From contig DCCG01000009.1 of assembly GCA_002314145.1 (NCBI GenBank), forward strand, positions 62,001 through 126,000: a DNA stretch of 64,000 bases. The letters run 5' to 3'. Under the pieces are notes generated by a model. The model made no database searches, had not been told where the DNA came from, and worked only from the letters and a program-made list of their open reading frames with translations. This document shows, in pieces, positions 1 through 8,492 of this stretch (positions within the stretch are counted from its first letter, which is position 1; every line of letters begins with the position of its first letter). Source of the stretch: Thalassolituus sp. UBA1087 (lineage in GTDB: Bacteria; Pseudomonadota; Gammaproteobacteria; Pseudomonadales; Oceanobacteraceae). The position numbers were made by a program, and so were the translations under genes.

Positions 1-406
1 CCAACATGCCGGTGAATTTGACGTTAACGACCAGAACCAGAACGGTTACGGTACCGGTCGTCTGACCGGACTGGAAATTGACCAGGACGGGATCATTTTC
101 GCCCGCTTCACCAATGGCCAGGCGGAAGTGCTGGGCCAGGTTGCGCTGGCTAACTTCCGCAATGATGAAGGTCTGACGCCACTGGGGGATACTGCCTGGG
201 GGGAATCGTTCGAATCCGGAACGCCTACCATCGGCTCACCGCGGACGGCATCCTTTGGTCAGATTCAGTCGTCAGCACTGGAAGACTCCAACGTTGACCT
301 GTCGGAGCAACTGGTCGGGCTGATTATTGCGCAGCGTAACTTCCAGGCCAGCGCCAAAACCATTGAAACCACGGATCAGGTGACCCAGACCATTCTGAAT
401 ATCTGA
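1..406 (+). CDS. flgE: Flagellar hook protein FlgE, C-terminal part (5' truncated by window)
   Basis: Open reading frame entering from the left edge (frame begins at base 2) and ending at a TGA at 404-406; about 134 residues are visible. It is the C-terminal part of the hook subunit, which forms the curved joint outside the outer membrane. The text VALANFRNDEGL followed by LEDSNVDLSEQLVGLI and a closing QRNFQASAKTIETTDQ helix is the standard C-terminal signature of FlgE-type axial proteins. It precedes flgF as in the flgBCDEFGHIJKL order. A strong hairpin follows, so it probably ends a flgBCDE transcript. The total length cannot be judged. Confidence 0.93.
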   Translation, partial: QHAGEFDVNDQNQNGYGTGRLTGLEIDQDGIIFARFTNGQAEVLGQVALANFRNDEGLTPLGDTAWGESFESGTPTIGSPRTASFGQIQSSALEDSNVDLSEQLVGLIIAQRNFQASAKTIETTDQVTQTILNI

Positions 407-429
407 CGCTTTCTGCGGCTTTTACCGTC

Positions 430-475
430 AGCGGCAAGTCTCTTCCCTTTCTCTGGGGAGAGGCTGCCGCTTTTG
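430..475 (+). terminator. Likely rho-independent terminator after flgE
   Basis: Long inverted repeat: AGCGGCA and TCTCTTCCC on the left (430-449) pair with GGGGAGAGG and TGCCGCT on the right (455-471), followed by a short T run (471-474). It sits 24 bases after the flgE stop and upstream of the sigma-54 site for flgF, so it separates two transcription units. Confidence 0.6.
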
Positions 476-542
476 CCTGCCTGACATCGCATTTTGCCTC
501 TCTGTTTTACTTAACATACTGAAATTAAAGTCTTTTTTATAT

Positions 543-559
543 TTGGCACAGCCTCTGCA
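543..559 (+). promoter_or_regulatory. Sigma-54 promoter for flgF operon
   Basis: TTGGCACAGCCTCTGCA matches the RpoN consensus (TTGGCAC-N5-TTGCA) with GG at 545-546 and GC at 557-558, exactly 10 bases between. It lies 53 bases before the flgF start and would drive flgFGHI and the small gene after it. Confidence 0.85.
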
Positions 560-611
560 ACCCTTTAAGCAAACAGGCGGTTTTCCGCCGCAATGATATG
601 GGGTTCAGAGT

Positions 612-1358
612 ATGGACAGAGCGTTATACATCTCAATGTCCGGGGCCAAGCAGAACACGCTGGGCCAGTCAGCACACGCCAATAATCTGGCCAACGCCAG
701 TACAGCAGGCTTCCGTTCCGATTACACCCAAAGCCGTGCCATGGGCGTCTTCGGTGAGCACTACCCGACCCGTGCCTATGCCATGACCGAACGTCCCGCC
801 AGTGATCTGCGTGAGGGCCCGTTAATGGAAACCGGCCGGGATATGGACGTCGCCATTGCCGGCGAAGGCTGGTTTGCCGTCGTCGGCCCCGAGGGGGAAG
901 AAGCCTATACCCGGGCGGGCGAGCTCAGTGTAGCGCCGGATGGCCGTTTGATTAACGGTTCCGGGTTGCAGCTGATCGGTGATGGCGGCCCGGTGGTATT
1001 ACCGGAATTCGAAAAAATCGACATCAGTGAAGAAGGCATTATTTCCATTCAGCCCGCCGGTGAAGTCCCGGCTGCGGTGGCGGAGCCTGTGCAGCTGAAA
1101 CTGGTGAATCCGGACCCTCAGGCACTGGAAAAAGGTGAAGACGGGCTGTTCCGTTTCCGCAATCCGGACGAGGGACCGGCTCAGGCTGAACCTCAGGTGT
1201 CGTTGATTAATGGCTTCGTTGAAGGCAGTAACGTTAACGCCGTGACGGAATTAACCAGCCTGATACAGCTGAATCGACAATATGAAATGCAGGTGAAGCT
1301 GATGAAGCGGGTGGATGAAAACGCCGCTTCAACCACCCAGCTTCTGTCCGCACAGTAA
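612..1358 (+). CDS. flgF: Flagellar basal-body rod protein FlgF
   Basis: A 248-residue proximal rod protein, built into the periplasmic drive shaft through the type III export path. The N-terminus has the flagellar rod/hook signature (ISMSGAKQNTLGQSAHANNLAN, with the ANNLAN motif) and the C-terminus carries the matching helix (VTELTSLIQLNRQYEMQVKLMK). Length is normal for FlgF. It follows a sigma-54 promoter and is 12 bases upstream of flgG. The ATG at 612 has only a weak ribosome site, but it places the rod signature at residue 5 as in relatives. Confidence 0.95.
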   Translation: MDRALYISMSGAKQNTLGQSAHANNLANASTAGFRSDYTQSRAMGVFGEHYPTRAYAMTERPASDLREGPLMETGRDMDVAIAGEGWFAVVGPEGEEAYTRAGELSVAPDGRLINGSGLQLIGDGGPVVLPEFEKIDISEEGIISIQPAGEVPAAVAEPVQLKLVNPDPQALEKGEDGLFRFRNPDEGPAQAEPQVSLINGFVEGSNVNAVTELTSLIQLNRQYEMQVKLMKRVDENAASTTQLLSAQ

Positions 1359-1370
1359 GGAGTAATTATT

Positions 1371-2156
1371 ATGTTACCAGCATTATGGGTCAGCAAAACC
1401 GGACTGGAAGCGCAGGATCTGGCATTAACCACGGTATCCAATAACCTGGCCAATGTATCCACCACCGGCTTTAAAAAAGATCGCGCGGTGTTTGAAGACC
1501 TGCTGTATCAGGTACAGCGTCAGCCCGGGGCTAACTCCTCTGCGGATACACGCTTACCCTCCGGTCTGCAGTTAGGTACCGGTGTGCGCACCGCAGGAAC
1601 ACAGAAAATTTTTACAACGGGCTCTCTGGAGCTTACTGATCAGCCGCTGGATATGGCGATTAATGGCCGCGGCTTTTTCCAGATTACCATGCCGGATGGT
1701 TCTATTTCCTATACCCGGGACGGCACCTTCCACATCAATAACGAAGGTGTGGTTGTGAACGTCAACGGTTATCCGCTGGAGCCTGAAATTACCATTCCTG
1801 AGCAGACCAACCAGCTCACGGTGTCGGAAGACGGCATTGTGCAGGCCACACTGTTTGGCGATCCGGCGCCGCAGGATCTGGGCCAGATAGAAACCGTGGA
1901 TTTTATTAATCCGGCTGGTCTGCAGGCGGCGGGCGGAAACCTGTTCCGCGAAACAGCCGCCAGTGGTGCACCGGTCGCCGGTGTGCCTGGTGAAGATGGC
2001 TTTGGCAATATTGAACAGGGTGCACTGGAGAATTCCAACGTTGAAGTCGTGGAAGAGCTGGTGAAAATGATCACCGTCCAGCGGGCCTACGAAATGAACT
2101 CGAAAGTGGTATCCGCAGCGGATGGCATGCTGCAGTTCCTGACACAGAACGTGTAG
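1371..2156 (+). CDS. flgG: Flagellar basal-body rod protein FlgG
   Basis: A 261-residue distal rod protein, the usual size. The N-terminal rod signature SNNLANVSTTGFKKDR and C-terminal VEELVKMITVQRAYEMNSK are both intact; a central GRGFFQITMPDG block is typical of FlgG. A GGAG site lies just upstream of the ATG. It is co-directional with flgF and flgH with gaps of about 10 bases, consistent with one operon. Confidence 0.97.
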   Translation: MLPALWVSKTGLEAQDLALTTVSNNLANVSTTGFKKDRAVFEDLLYQVQRQPGANSSADTRLPSGLQLGTGVRTAGTQKIFTTGSLELTDQPLDMAINGRGFFQITMPDGSISYTRDGTFHINNEGVVVNVNGYPLEPEITIPEQTNQLTVSEDGIVQATLFGDPAPQDLGQIETVDFINPAGLQAAGGNLFRETAASGAPVAGVPGEDGFGNIEQGALENSNVEVVEELVKMITVQRAYEMNSKVVSAADGMLQFLTQNV

Positions 2157-2166
2157 GAGGCGGGTT

Positions 2167-2853
2167 ATGTATCGTTTTACATTGTGTTTTCTGATTTCTT
2201 TACTGACGGTAACCGGATGTACATCGGTTCCGCTGGAAAAAGACGTCTATCCGGACGATCCTTACTATGCGCCCGTGTCGGCACAAAGCCTGCAGCCACC
2301 ACCGACCGTGAACGGATCACTTTTTCAGTCCCGTTACAGTGTGGGGCTCTATACTGATCAGCAGGCGAAACGGGCCGGCGATATTATTACCGTGATTTTT
2401 GATGAGCAGTATCAGTCGTCTAAATCAGCGGAAACATCCGCCGATAAGTCGTCCACTTCATCAGCTGAGGTGGGCAGTATGATGGGCATGGTACCAGGCT
2501 GGAAAAATATCGGTCTGGGCATTGATACCAATGCGGAACGGGAATTTTCCGGTAAAGGTGAAGCTGACCGCTCGAACAGTTTAAGTGGTCAGATCAGTGT
2601 CTCGGTGGCGGAAATTCTGCCCAATGGCATTCTGCGCATCCGCGGAGAAAAATGGCTGACCCTCAGCGAAGGGGATGAATATATCCGCATTACCGGACTG
2701 ATCCGGCCGCAGGATATTACGCCGGATAACACGGTATCATCGAGTAAAGTGGCCGACGCCAGAATATCCTTTGGTGGTCGCGGTGGTCTGAATAATTCAA
2801 CCAAACAGGGTTGGTTCGACCGTATTATTAATTCGCCCTGGTGGCCAATGTAA
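2167..2853 (+). CDS. flgH: Flagellar L-ring lipoprotein FlgH
   Basis: A 228-residue outer-membrane lipoprotein that forms the L-ring bushing around the rod. The N-terminus is a short hydrophobic signal (residues 4-16) ending in a lipobox with Cys18 (TVTGC). The body holds the conserved AGDIITVIFDE and the C-terminal DITPDNTVSSSKVADARIS block of FlgH. An AGGAGG site lies at the end of flgG, just before the start. The 3' end precedes the chosen flgI start by about 20 bases. Confidence 0.96.
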   Translation: MYRFTLCFLISLLTVTGCTSVPLEKDVYPDDPYYAPVSAQSLQPPPTVNGSLFQSRYSVGLYTDQQAKRAGDIITVIFDEQYQSSKSAETSADKSSTSSAEVGSMMGMVPGWKNIGLGIDTNAEREFSGKGEADRSNSLSGQISVSVAEILPNGILRIRGEKWLTLSEGDEYIRITGLIRPQDITPDNTVSSSKVADARISFGGRGGLNNSTKQGWFDRIINSPWWPM

Positions 2854-2873
2854 GCGCAGGCGTGGAGCAGGCT

Positions 2874-3989
2874 ATGAAAAAAATCCCGACAGTGGGTTCT
2901 GTGGTGTGTTGTCTGATGGTTATGCTGATGGTGGCGGTTGAGCCGGTACAGGCTGAACGTATTAAAGACATCACCAGTATCTCAGGCGTGCGCACCAACC
3001 AGCTGATTGGTTATGGCCTGGTGGTGGGGCTGGACGGTACCGGTGATAAAGCACCCTTTACCACACAGACCTTCCGCAACATGATGAGTGAATTCGGCAT
3101 TACATTGCCGCCGGGTGAAGATCCGAAATTAAAAAATGTCGCGGCGGTATCTGTGACGGCAGAATTGCCTCCTTTTTCCAAACCCGGACAAAAAGTGGAT
3201 ATCACGGTGTCTTCATTAGGTAATGCCAAAAGTCTGCGCGGTGGTTCTTTATTATTTACGCCGTTAAAAGGCGCTGATGGCAATATCTATGCGGTGGGAC
3301 AGGGGAACCTGGTGGTTGGCGGTTTTGGTGCCGACGGCAATGACGGCTCAAGTATCACCGTTAATGTGCCCAGTGTGGGCCGTATTCCCAACGGCGCAAC
3401 AGTCGAGCGTACGGTGCTGACCAATTTTGCCCGTGGCGACAGCCTGATTTTTAACCTCGACCGGCCGGATTTTACCACTGCCAAGGCGATGGTGGATCAG
3501 ATTAACAACACCATGGGGCCGGGAACGGCAGAAGCACTGGATGCAACCTCGGTACGTGTCAGCGCGCCCAGAGATACCAGTCAGCGGGTCAGTTATCTGT
3601 CATTAATTGAAAATATGCAGATTGAGACGGGTAAAGAGCGGGCTAAGGTGATTATTAATTCCCGTACCGGCACGATCGTAATGGGGCAGAATGTATTGAT
3701 TGAACCTGTGGCTGTGACCCACGGCAATCTGGTAGTGACCATTACCGAAGATTTTCAGGTGGCGCAGCCCAACGCGTTGGCCGAAGGGGATACGGTGGTG
3801 GTACCGGAAACCAATATTAATATTGATGATGGCGGCGATAACCGCATGTTTAAATTCGGACCGGGCGTTTCACTCGACAGTATCGTGAAAGCGGTTAATG
3901 AGGTCGGTGCCGCGCCGGGCGACCTGATGGCCATCCTGGAAGCCATGAAACAGGCCGGTGCTCTGAAAGCGGAACTTATTGTTATATGA
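2874..3989 (+). CDS. flgI: Flagellar P-ring protein FlgI
   Basis: A 371-residue periplasmic P-ring subunit. The ATG at 2874 is chosen over an upstream in-frame start at 2841 because GGAG lies 6 bases before it and it begins a clean signal peptide (MKKIPTVGS, a hydrophobic core, then VQAERIKD with the cleavage site after AQA-like VQA). The mature start RIKDITSISGVRTNQLIGYG is highly conserved in FlgI. The C-terminus (LKAELIVI) is also typical. It overlaps the next gene by 4 bases. Confidence 0.96.
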   Translation: MKKIPTVGSVVCCLMVMLMVAVEPVQAERIKDITSISGVRTNQLIGYGLVVGLDGTGDKAPFTTQTFRNMMSEFGITLPPGEDPKLKNVAAVSVTAELPPFSKPGQKVDITVSSLGNAKSLRGGSLLFTPLKGADGNIYAVGQGNLVVGGFGADGNDGSSITVNVPSVGRIPNGATVERTVLTNFARGDSLIFNLDRPDFTTAKAMVDQINNTMGPGTAEALDATSVRVSAPRDTSQRVSYLSLIENMQIETGKERAKVIINSRTGTIVMGQNVLIEPVAVTHGNLVVTITEDFQVAQPNALAEGDTVVVPETNINIDDGGDNRMFKFGPGVSLDSIVKAVNEVGAAPGDLMAILEAMKQAGALKAELIVI

Positions 3990-4297
3990 ATGCTACTGAT
4001 CAGTTTGAAGAAATTAAGCTATTGTCGCTGGAAATCCGTTCCCTGATAAAGCAGGGAGTGCGTGAAGGGGTGGAAGAAAAAATCCGTTCCCGCAATGAAA
4101 AATTACAGGCATGGTTTGCCGGTATATCCGAATTGATTGATATGACGAATGATCAGCAGACGTTTCTTGAGCAGTTACTGCAGGAAGAACGTCAGCTGGT
4201 GGATGAACTCAATGCCGAACAGAAAAACTATTCCAGCCACCAGAAAGGCAAACGTCAGCTGGGTCAATATCAGCAGACCCTCAAAAACAGTCACTGA
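3986..4297 (+). CDS. Small helical protein, candidate FliT-like flagellar chaperone
   Basis: A 103-residue hydrophilic, almost wholly helical protein with no signal peptide or membrane segment. Its ATG overlaps the flgI stop (ATGA), so it is translationally coupled to the ring genes. The pattern of an N-terminal leucine-rich helix, a middle NEKLQAWF segment and a charged LLQEERQLVDELNAEQK helix resembles FliT/FlgN-class export chaperones in length and character, but similarity is weak. No fliT is seen in its usual place after fliS in this window, which makes a FliT role possible. This is inference; the protein could also be an unrelated flagellar accessory factor. Confidence 0.6.
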   Translation: MNATDQFEEIKLLSLEIRSLIKQGVREGVEEKIRSRNEKLQAWFAGISELIDMTNDQQTFLEQLLQEERQLVDELNAEQKNYSSHQKGKRQLGQYQQTLKNSH

Positions 4298-4319
4298 AGC
4301 TGAACCCTGATGGGTGCTG

Positions 4320-4349
4320 TGTGGTGCCGGGCCACAGGCACCACAGGTT
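4320..4349 (+). terminator. Probable terminator after the flgI operon
   Basis: Perfect 9-bp stem, TGTGGTGCC (4320-4328) with GGCACCACA (4337-4345), 8-base loop, followed by GGTTTATT and a loose T-rich stretch. It lies between the small gene and the sigma-54 promoter of flgJ. Confidence 0.55.
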
Positions 4350-4394
4350 TATTCCCCTCTTTTTATTTGTTAATCCTGCGGCAATTTTCGGATA

Positions 4395-4411
4395 TTGGCA
4401 AGCTAGTTGCA
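4395..4411 (+). promoter_or_regulatory. Sigma-54 promoter for flgJ-flgK-flgL
   Basis: TTGGCAAGCTAGTTGCA, a near-perfect RpoN site with GG at 4397-4398 and GC at 4409-4410. The predicted start is only about 13 bases before the flgJ ATG, so the leader would contain little more than the AAGGAG ribosome site. Confidence 0.87.
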
Positions 4412-4434
4412 TTTTCCTGTGAAAGGAGAATGTT

Positions 4435-5508
4435 ATGCTCGCAAATTCCACATTAACTCAGTCTGATCCTGGCTCTGTTTATTCTGATCTGAACAGTCTT
4501 CAGGATATTAATAAGCTGGGCCGAAGCGATAAAGACGCTGCTTTAATGGAAGTTGCGGAGCAGTTTGAGTCTATGTTTCTGAGCATGATGCTCAGCTCCA
4601 TGCGTAAGGCCAATGAAGTCTTCCAGGAAGACTCCCTTCTGAACAGCCCGGAATCCGATTTTTACCGCAATATGTACGATAGCCAGATGGCGGTATCGCT
4701 GGCCAACGGCAATTCTACCGGGCTGGCTAATGTGATTTACCGGCAGTTAATGAATTCTTACGGTGACCAGCCGGAAGAAGCGCCGGAGCTCGATTTCAGC
4801 AAGCTTGAAGAGCGTCGAACCCATACGTCACCGGCTCTGCAGCAGGCTATGAATACGGTTGCCGACGTAATGCGTGAAACCGGTACCACAGGGGGTTCTG
4901 CCGCAGCGGATGAGTATCAGACAGCGGCAAGTGGTCAGGGCAATAAGGGGCAACAGTTTTCCTCTGCCGAGGAATTTGTTGCCACCCTGTATCCGCTGGC
5001 CGAGCAGGTGGCTGAAAAAATAGGTGTCGATCCTAAAGCTGTGGTTGCCCAGGCTGCCCTGGAAACCGGTTGGGGCAAACATATGATCACTGATGAACAG
5101 GGCAGAAACAGCTTTAATTTCTTTGGTATCAAAGCAGACAGCCGCTGGCAGGGTGATTCTGTGACAGTGACCACCCACGAATTCCGTGAGGGGGTGGCGG
5201 TGAAAGAGCAGGCCGGTTTCCGCTCTTACCGTTCAGTGGCAGAAGGCTTACAGGACTACGCCGATTTCCTCAGCCAGAGTGCCCGCTATGAGCAGGCGAT
5301 AGGCAACAATCTGGGTGCTGATCAGTATGGCCATGCACTGCAGCAGGCAGGTTATGCCACCGACCCTCAATATGGACAAAAAATTGAGCGTATTTCTGAA
5401 GGGGATACGCTTAACGCAGCCCTGTATCGGTTACAGCAGTCTCAGAAAATGCCTGAGCCGGTAGTCCCGCCGCAGGCTGACATTGCCGGAGAAAATAACG
5501 ATGGCTGA
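4435..5508 (+). CDS. flgJ: Flagellar rod assembly protein/peptidoglycan hydrolase FlgJ
   Basis: A 357-residue two-domain protein. Residues about 35-110 are the rod-capping domain (VAEQFESMFLSMMLSSMRKAN). Residues about 180-330 are a glucosaminidase (GH73-type) domain with AALETGWGKH carrying the likely catalytic Glu, followed by FNFFGIKAD. It opens the cell wall for rod passage in the periplasm. The linker is low-complexity. The end overlaps the flgK start by 8 bases. Both domains are complete, as in Pseudomonas and enteric FlgJ. Confidence 0.95.
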   Translation: MLANSTLTQSDPGSVYSDLNSLQDINKLGRSDKDAALMEVAEQFESMFLSMMLSSMRKANEVFQEDSLLNSPESDFYRNMYDSQMAVSLANGNSTGLANVIYRQLMNSYGDQPEEAPELDFSKLEERRTHTSPALQQAMNTVADVMRETGTTGGSAAADEYQTAASGQGNKGQQFSSAEEFVATLYPLAEQVAEKIGVDPKAVVAQAALETGWGKHMITDEQGRNSFNFFGIKADSRWQGDSVTVTTHEFREGVAVKEQAGFRSYRSVAEGLQDYADFLSQSARYEQAIGNNLGADQYGHALQQAGYATDPQYGQKIERISEGDTLNAALYRLQQSQKMPEPVVPPQADIAGENNDG

Positions 5509-8482
5509 TATTCTTGAAATTGGTATCAGTGGTTTACGGGCCAGCCAGACGGCTCTGACGATTACCGGCCACAATATCACCAATGCCGGCACGGAAGGCT
5601 ACAGTCGTCAGGTAATTGGTCAGAGTGCCAATTCTCCGCAGAATAAAGGCGGTGTCTGGGTCGGTTCCGGGGTCAGCATCGACACGGTCAACCGGGTGTA
5701 TGACCAGTTCCTCACTGAACAGATGTGGCGCGACTCATCCGCATTTAACAGCTTTGAAACGCTGGCAACCAATGCCGAGCAGATAGACAGTCTGCTGGCA
5801 GATACCGGCACCGGTATTCAGCCTGGGCTGGAAAACATGTTCAGTGCTTTACAGGCCGTGGTTGATGATCCCTCGTCGTTACCGGCGCGCTCGGTACTGA
5901 TCAGCCAGAGTGACGGATTAATTGATCGCTTCAGTACCATCAGCGATCGCCTTACCGCCCAGAACGATATTATCAATGGTCAGATGGAAGTGATGGCTGG
6001 CCAGATTTCAACCATCGCCGCCGCGTTGGCGGAACTGAATGAAGAGATTCAGTTTGCAACGGCATCTGCGCAGGGGATTGAACCCAGTGACCTTCTTGAT
6101 CAGCGCGATAAGCTGGTGAAAGATCTGACCGAGCTGGTCAAAGTGGAAGTGGTTGAACAGGATGATGCGGTGTGGAATGTATTCATCGGTAACGGCCAGT
6201 CGTTGGTGATCGGCAATGATTATAATGAAGTCTTCGTTGACGATGGCGCATCCGATCCGGGCCGCAAAGATATTTATTTCCGCAAAGGTGATCAGATTGA
6301 AAACATCACCAACCGGATTACCGGTGGTCAGTTAGGCGGTACGCTGGAATTCCGCAATGAGGTACTGGACCCGGTGATGAATGCTTTAGGGCGTACGGCG
6401 CTGGTGATTAATCAGACCATGAATGACCAGCATAAGCTGGGCGTGGATTATGATGGACAGATGGGGGAGAACTTTTTTACCGGCGTCAATGAAGGTTCAA
6501 AACCCTATACCCGTATTCTCGGCGACGCAGAAAATAAGCCACCGAATGACCGTATTATTGCTGTAAATATCACGGATGCCGGCGCACTGACCACCAGTGA
6601 TTATAAGGTTGAGTTTCCCGGCCCGGATGATTATACCTTCCGCATCACAAGAGTCAGTGATGGTGAAATAATAAAGCACAGTGCTTTATCCGGTGCCTAC
6701 CCTGAAACAGTCTCAGTGGAAGGTTTTGATCTGGTTTTTGAAGCCGGCACCTTTGCTGCCGGGGATGATTTCCTCGTCATGCCTACCCGTACCCAGGCGG
6801 CCGAACTGGAGCTGAATATTTCACGCCCTGAACAGGTTGCTGTGGCAAGCCCGGTGTTGACGGATGCGGCCATTGGTAACCAGGGTAATGCAGTCATTTC
6901 GCAGGGCAATGTATACGACACTTCCACGCCGTATTTTTCCGCAGAGGGTGACCTGACACCACCGATTCTGATTCGCTTCACATCGGAAACCACATACGAT
7001 GTGCTGGATAATACTGACCCGGCGAATCCGATTCCTTTGTTCCCGCCCTTGATGAATCAGACCTACGTGCCGGGTATTTCCAACGATATTCTGCCGCAGA
7101 ATGATGGCAGAACATCCTTTACCAGTTTTGGCGGCTACTTACCGGTCAGGCCGACCTATCAGCCGCCGGCGCCAGCGGCGGATATAGATCCGGTTAATGG
7201 CTTTTTCCCGGAACGGGTTGTTATCAGCTACACCGACCCTGACAGTGGCCAGGTAACCAGCCAGCCGACATTAATTACTCAGGCCAATGCATCGGCCAAA
7301 GAAATAGCGCAGGAACTGAGTAAACGCGAAGGCGTAGAGGCTAGTGCCCGCACCACCATCGAACTCACCGACTTCAGCGAGGACGATGAGGATTTCCTGC
7401 CGCTGGACGTGACTGTAAACGGTATCAGACTGACCGATACACTGGGCGTTAATCAGAATAAATACGATGATTCCTATCCGGCCGAGGTCCCTGATCCCAT
7501 TACCCCGAATTTTCTCGCTGACCGCATTAATGCGAATTATGACTTTCAGGAAATGGGCATTATCGCCAGCAGTGATGGCGCAACCCTGAAAATTACCGCG
7601 CTCAATGGTGAGGATATTGATATTGAAATATCCGGTGATAAAGGCGATGGCTTTTCCATCAGTAATGCTCAGGATATTCAGTTACGGGAAACCGGTGCCG
7701 CCCCCTTTATCGAACTCTCCGAATACGATGGTTATAACTTTGATGAGGGCGGGCCTTATACCTACGAATTTGATATGCCAGGGCAGGGGACTTACAGCAT
7801 TGAAATGACCGGTGAATATGAAACCGGAGAAGACGTCCTGAATGCCTTTCGTACCGAGCTGGAGAATGCCGGATTCAGTTTTTCCGGTGATCTGGATGTT
7901 GCCATTGATGAGCGTGGCAGTATCAGCTTTCAGTCACGGCTTGAGATGCGTTCCACAGGTGTGAACGGGTCAACCAAAATTGCCATGGGCGGGCAGATTA
8001 AAGTGGTTACCGATCCCGGCTACAGTCTGGATGTTGAACCACCGGGCAATAACCTGTTTGAAGAGAACCCGGAGGGTGAACCAGTCCATTTTGGCTTTGA
8101 TTTTACCATTGATGGTCTTGCCAAAGCCGGAGACGAGTTCACCGTCGGTTTTAATACCGACGGTACGTCCGACAGCCGTAATGGGGTCGCTATGGCGGCG
8201 CTTGAAAATACCGATACGGTCAACGGTAACACCAGCTATTCAGAAGATTACGCCAGACTGGTTGAGAATATTGGTGCCCTGACCAGCCGCGCACAGACCA
8301 ACCGCGATTCATCTGAAGTGCTGTTGAATAACTCGCAGGATGCGGTGACCAGTTTATCCGGCGTTAACCTTGATGAAGAAGCCTCAGCCCTGATCCGCTA
8401 TGAACTGGCCTATAACGCCAGTGCTCAGGTGATTCAGGTCGCTCAGGATATTTTCGACACCCTGATATCGACATTCCGATAG
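5501..8482 (+). CDS. flgK: Flagellar hook-filament junction protein FlgK (oversized)
   Basis: First junction protein between hook and filament. The ATG at 5501 is chosen (GGAG 9 bases upstream; starts MADILEIGISGLRASQ, a typical FlgK N-terminus) rather than an upstream TTG at 5483. It gives 993 residues, nearly twice the enteric length. Ends are conserved: HNITNAGTEGYSRQV near residue 27 and IRYELAYNASAQVIQVAQDIFDTL at the C-terminus. The extra length is a central exposed region (about residues 330-870) rich in Asp, Gly and beta-type sequence. One module, around nt 6598-6790, resembles part of FlgL. Confidence 0.96.
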   Translation: MADILEIGISGLRASQTALTITGHNITNAGTEGYSRQVIGQSANSPQNKGGVWVGSGVSIDTVNRVYDQFLTEQMWRDSSAFNSFETLATNAEQIDSLLADTGTGIQPGLENMFSALQAVVDDPSSLPARSVLISQSDGLIDRFSTISDRLTAQNDIINGQMEVMAGQISTIAAALAELNEEIQFATASAQGIEPSDLLDQRDKLVKDLTELVKVEVVEQDDAVWNVFIGNGQSLVIGNDYNEVFVDDGASDPGRKDIYFRKGDQIENITNRITGGQLGGTLEFRNEVLDPVMNALGRTALVINQTMNDQHKLGVDYDGQMGENFFTGVNEGSKPYTRILGDAENKPPNDRIIAVNITDAGALTTSDYKVEFPGPDDYTFRITRVSDGEIIKHSALSGAYPETVSVEGFDLVFEAGTFAAGDDFLVMPTRTQAAELELNISRPEQVAVASPVLTDAAIGNQGNAVISQGNVYDTSTPYFSAEGDLTPPILIRFTSETTYDVLDNTDPANPIPLFPPLMNQTYVPGISNDILPQNDGRTSFTSFGGYLPVRPTYQPPAPAADIDPVNGFFPERVVISYTDPDSGQVTSQPTLITQANASAKEIAQELSKREGVEASARTTIELTDFSEDDEDFLPLDVTVNGIRLTDTLGVNQNKYDDSYPAEVPDPITPNFLADRINANYDFQEMGIIASSDGATLKITALNGEDIDIEISGDKGDGFSISNAQDIQLRETGAAPFIELSEYDGYNFDEGGPYTYEFDMPGQGTYSIEMTGEYETGEDVLNAFRTELENAGFSFSGDLDVAIDERGSISFQSRLEMRSTGVNGSTKIAMGGQIKVVTDPGYSLDVEPPGNNLFEENPEGEPVHFGFDFTIDGLAKAGDEFTVGFNTDGTSDSRNGVAMAALENTDTVNGNTSYSEDYARLVENIGALTSRAQTNRDSSEVLLNNSQDAVTSLSGVNLDEEASALIRYELAYNASAQVIQVAQDIFDTLISTFR

Positions 8483-8492
8483 GAGATACATT

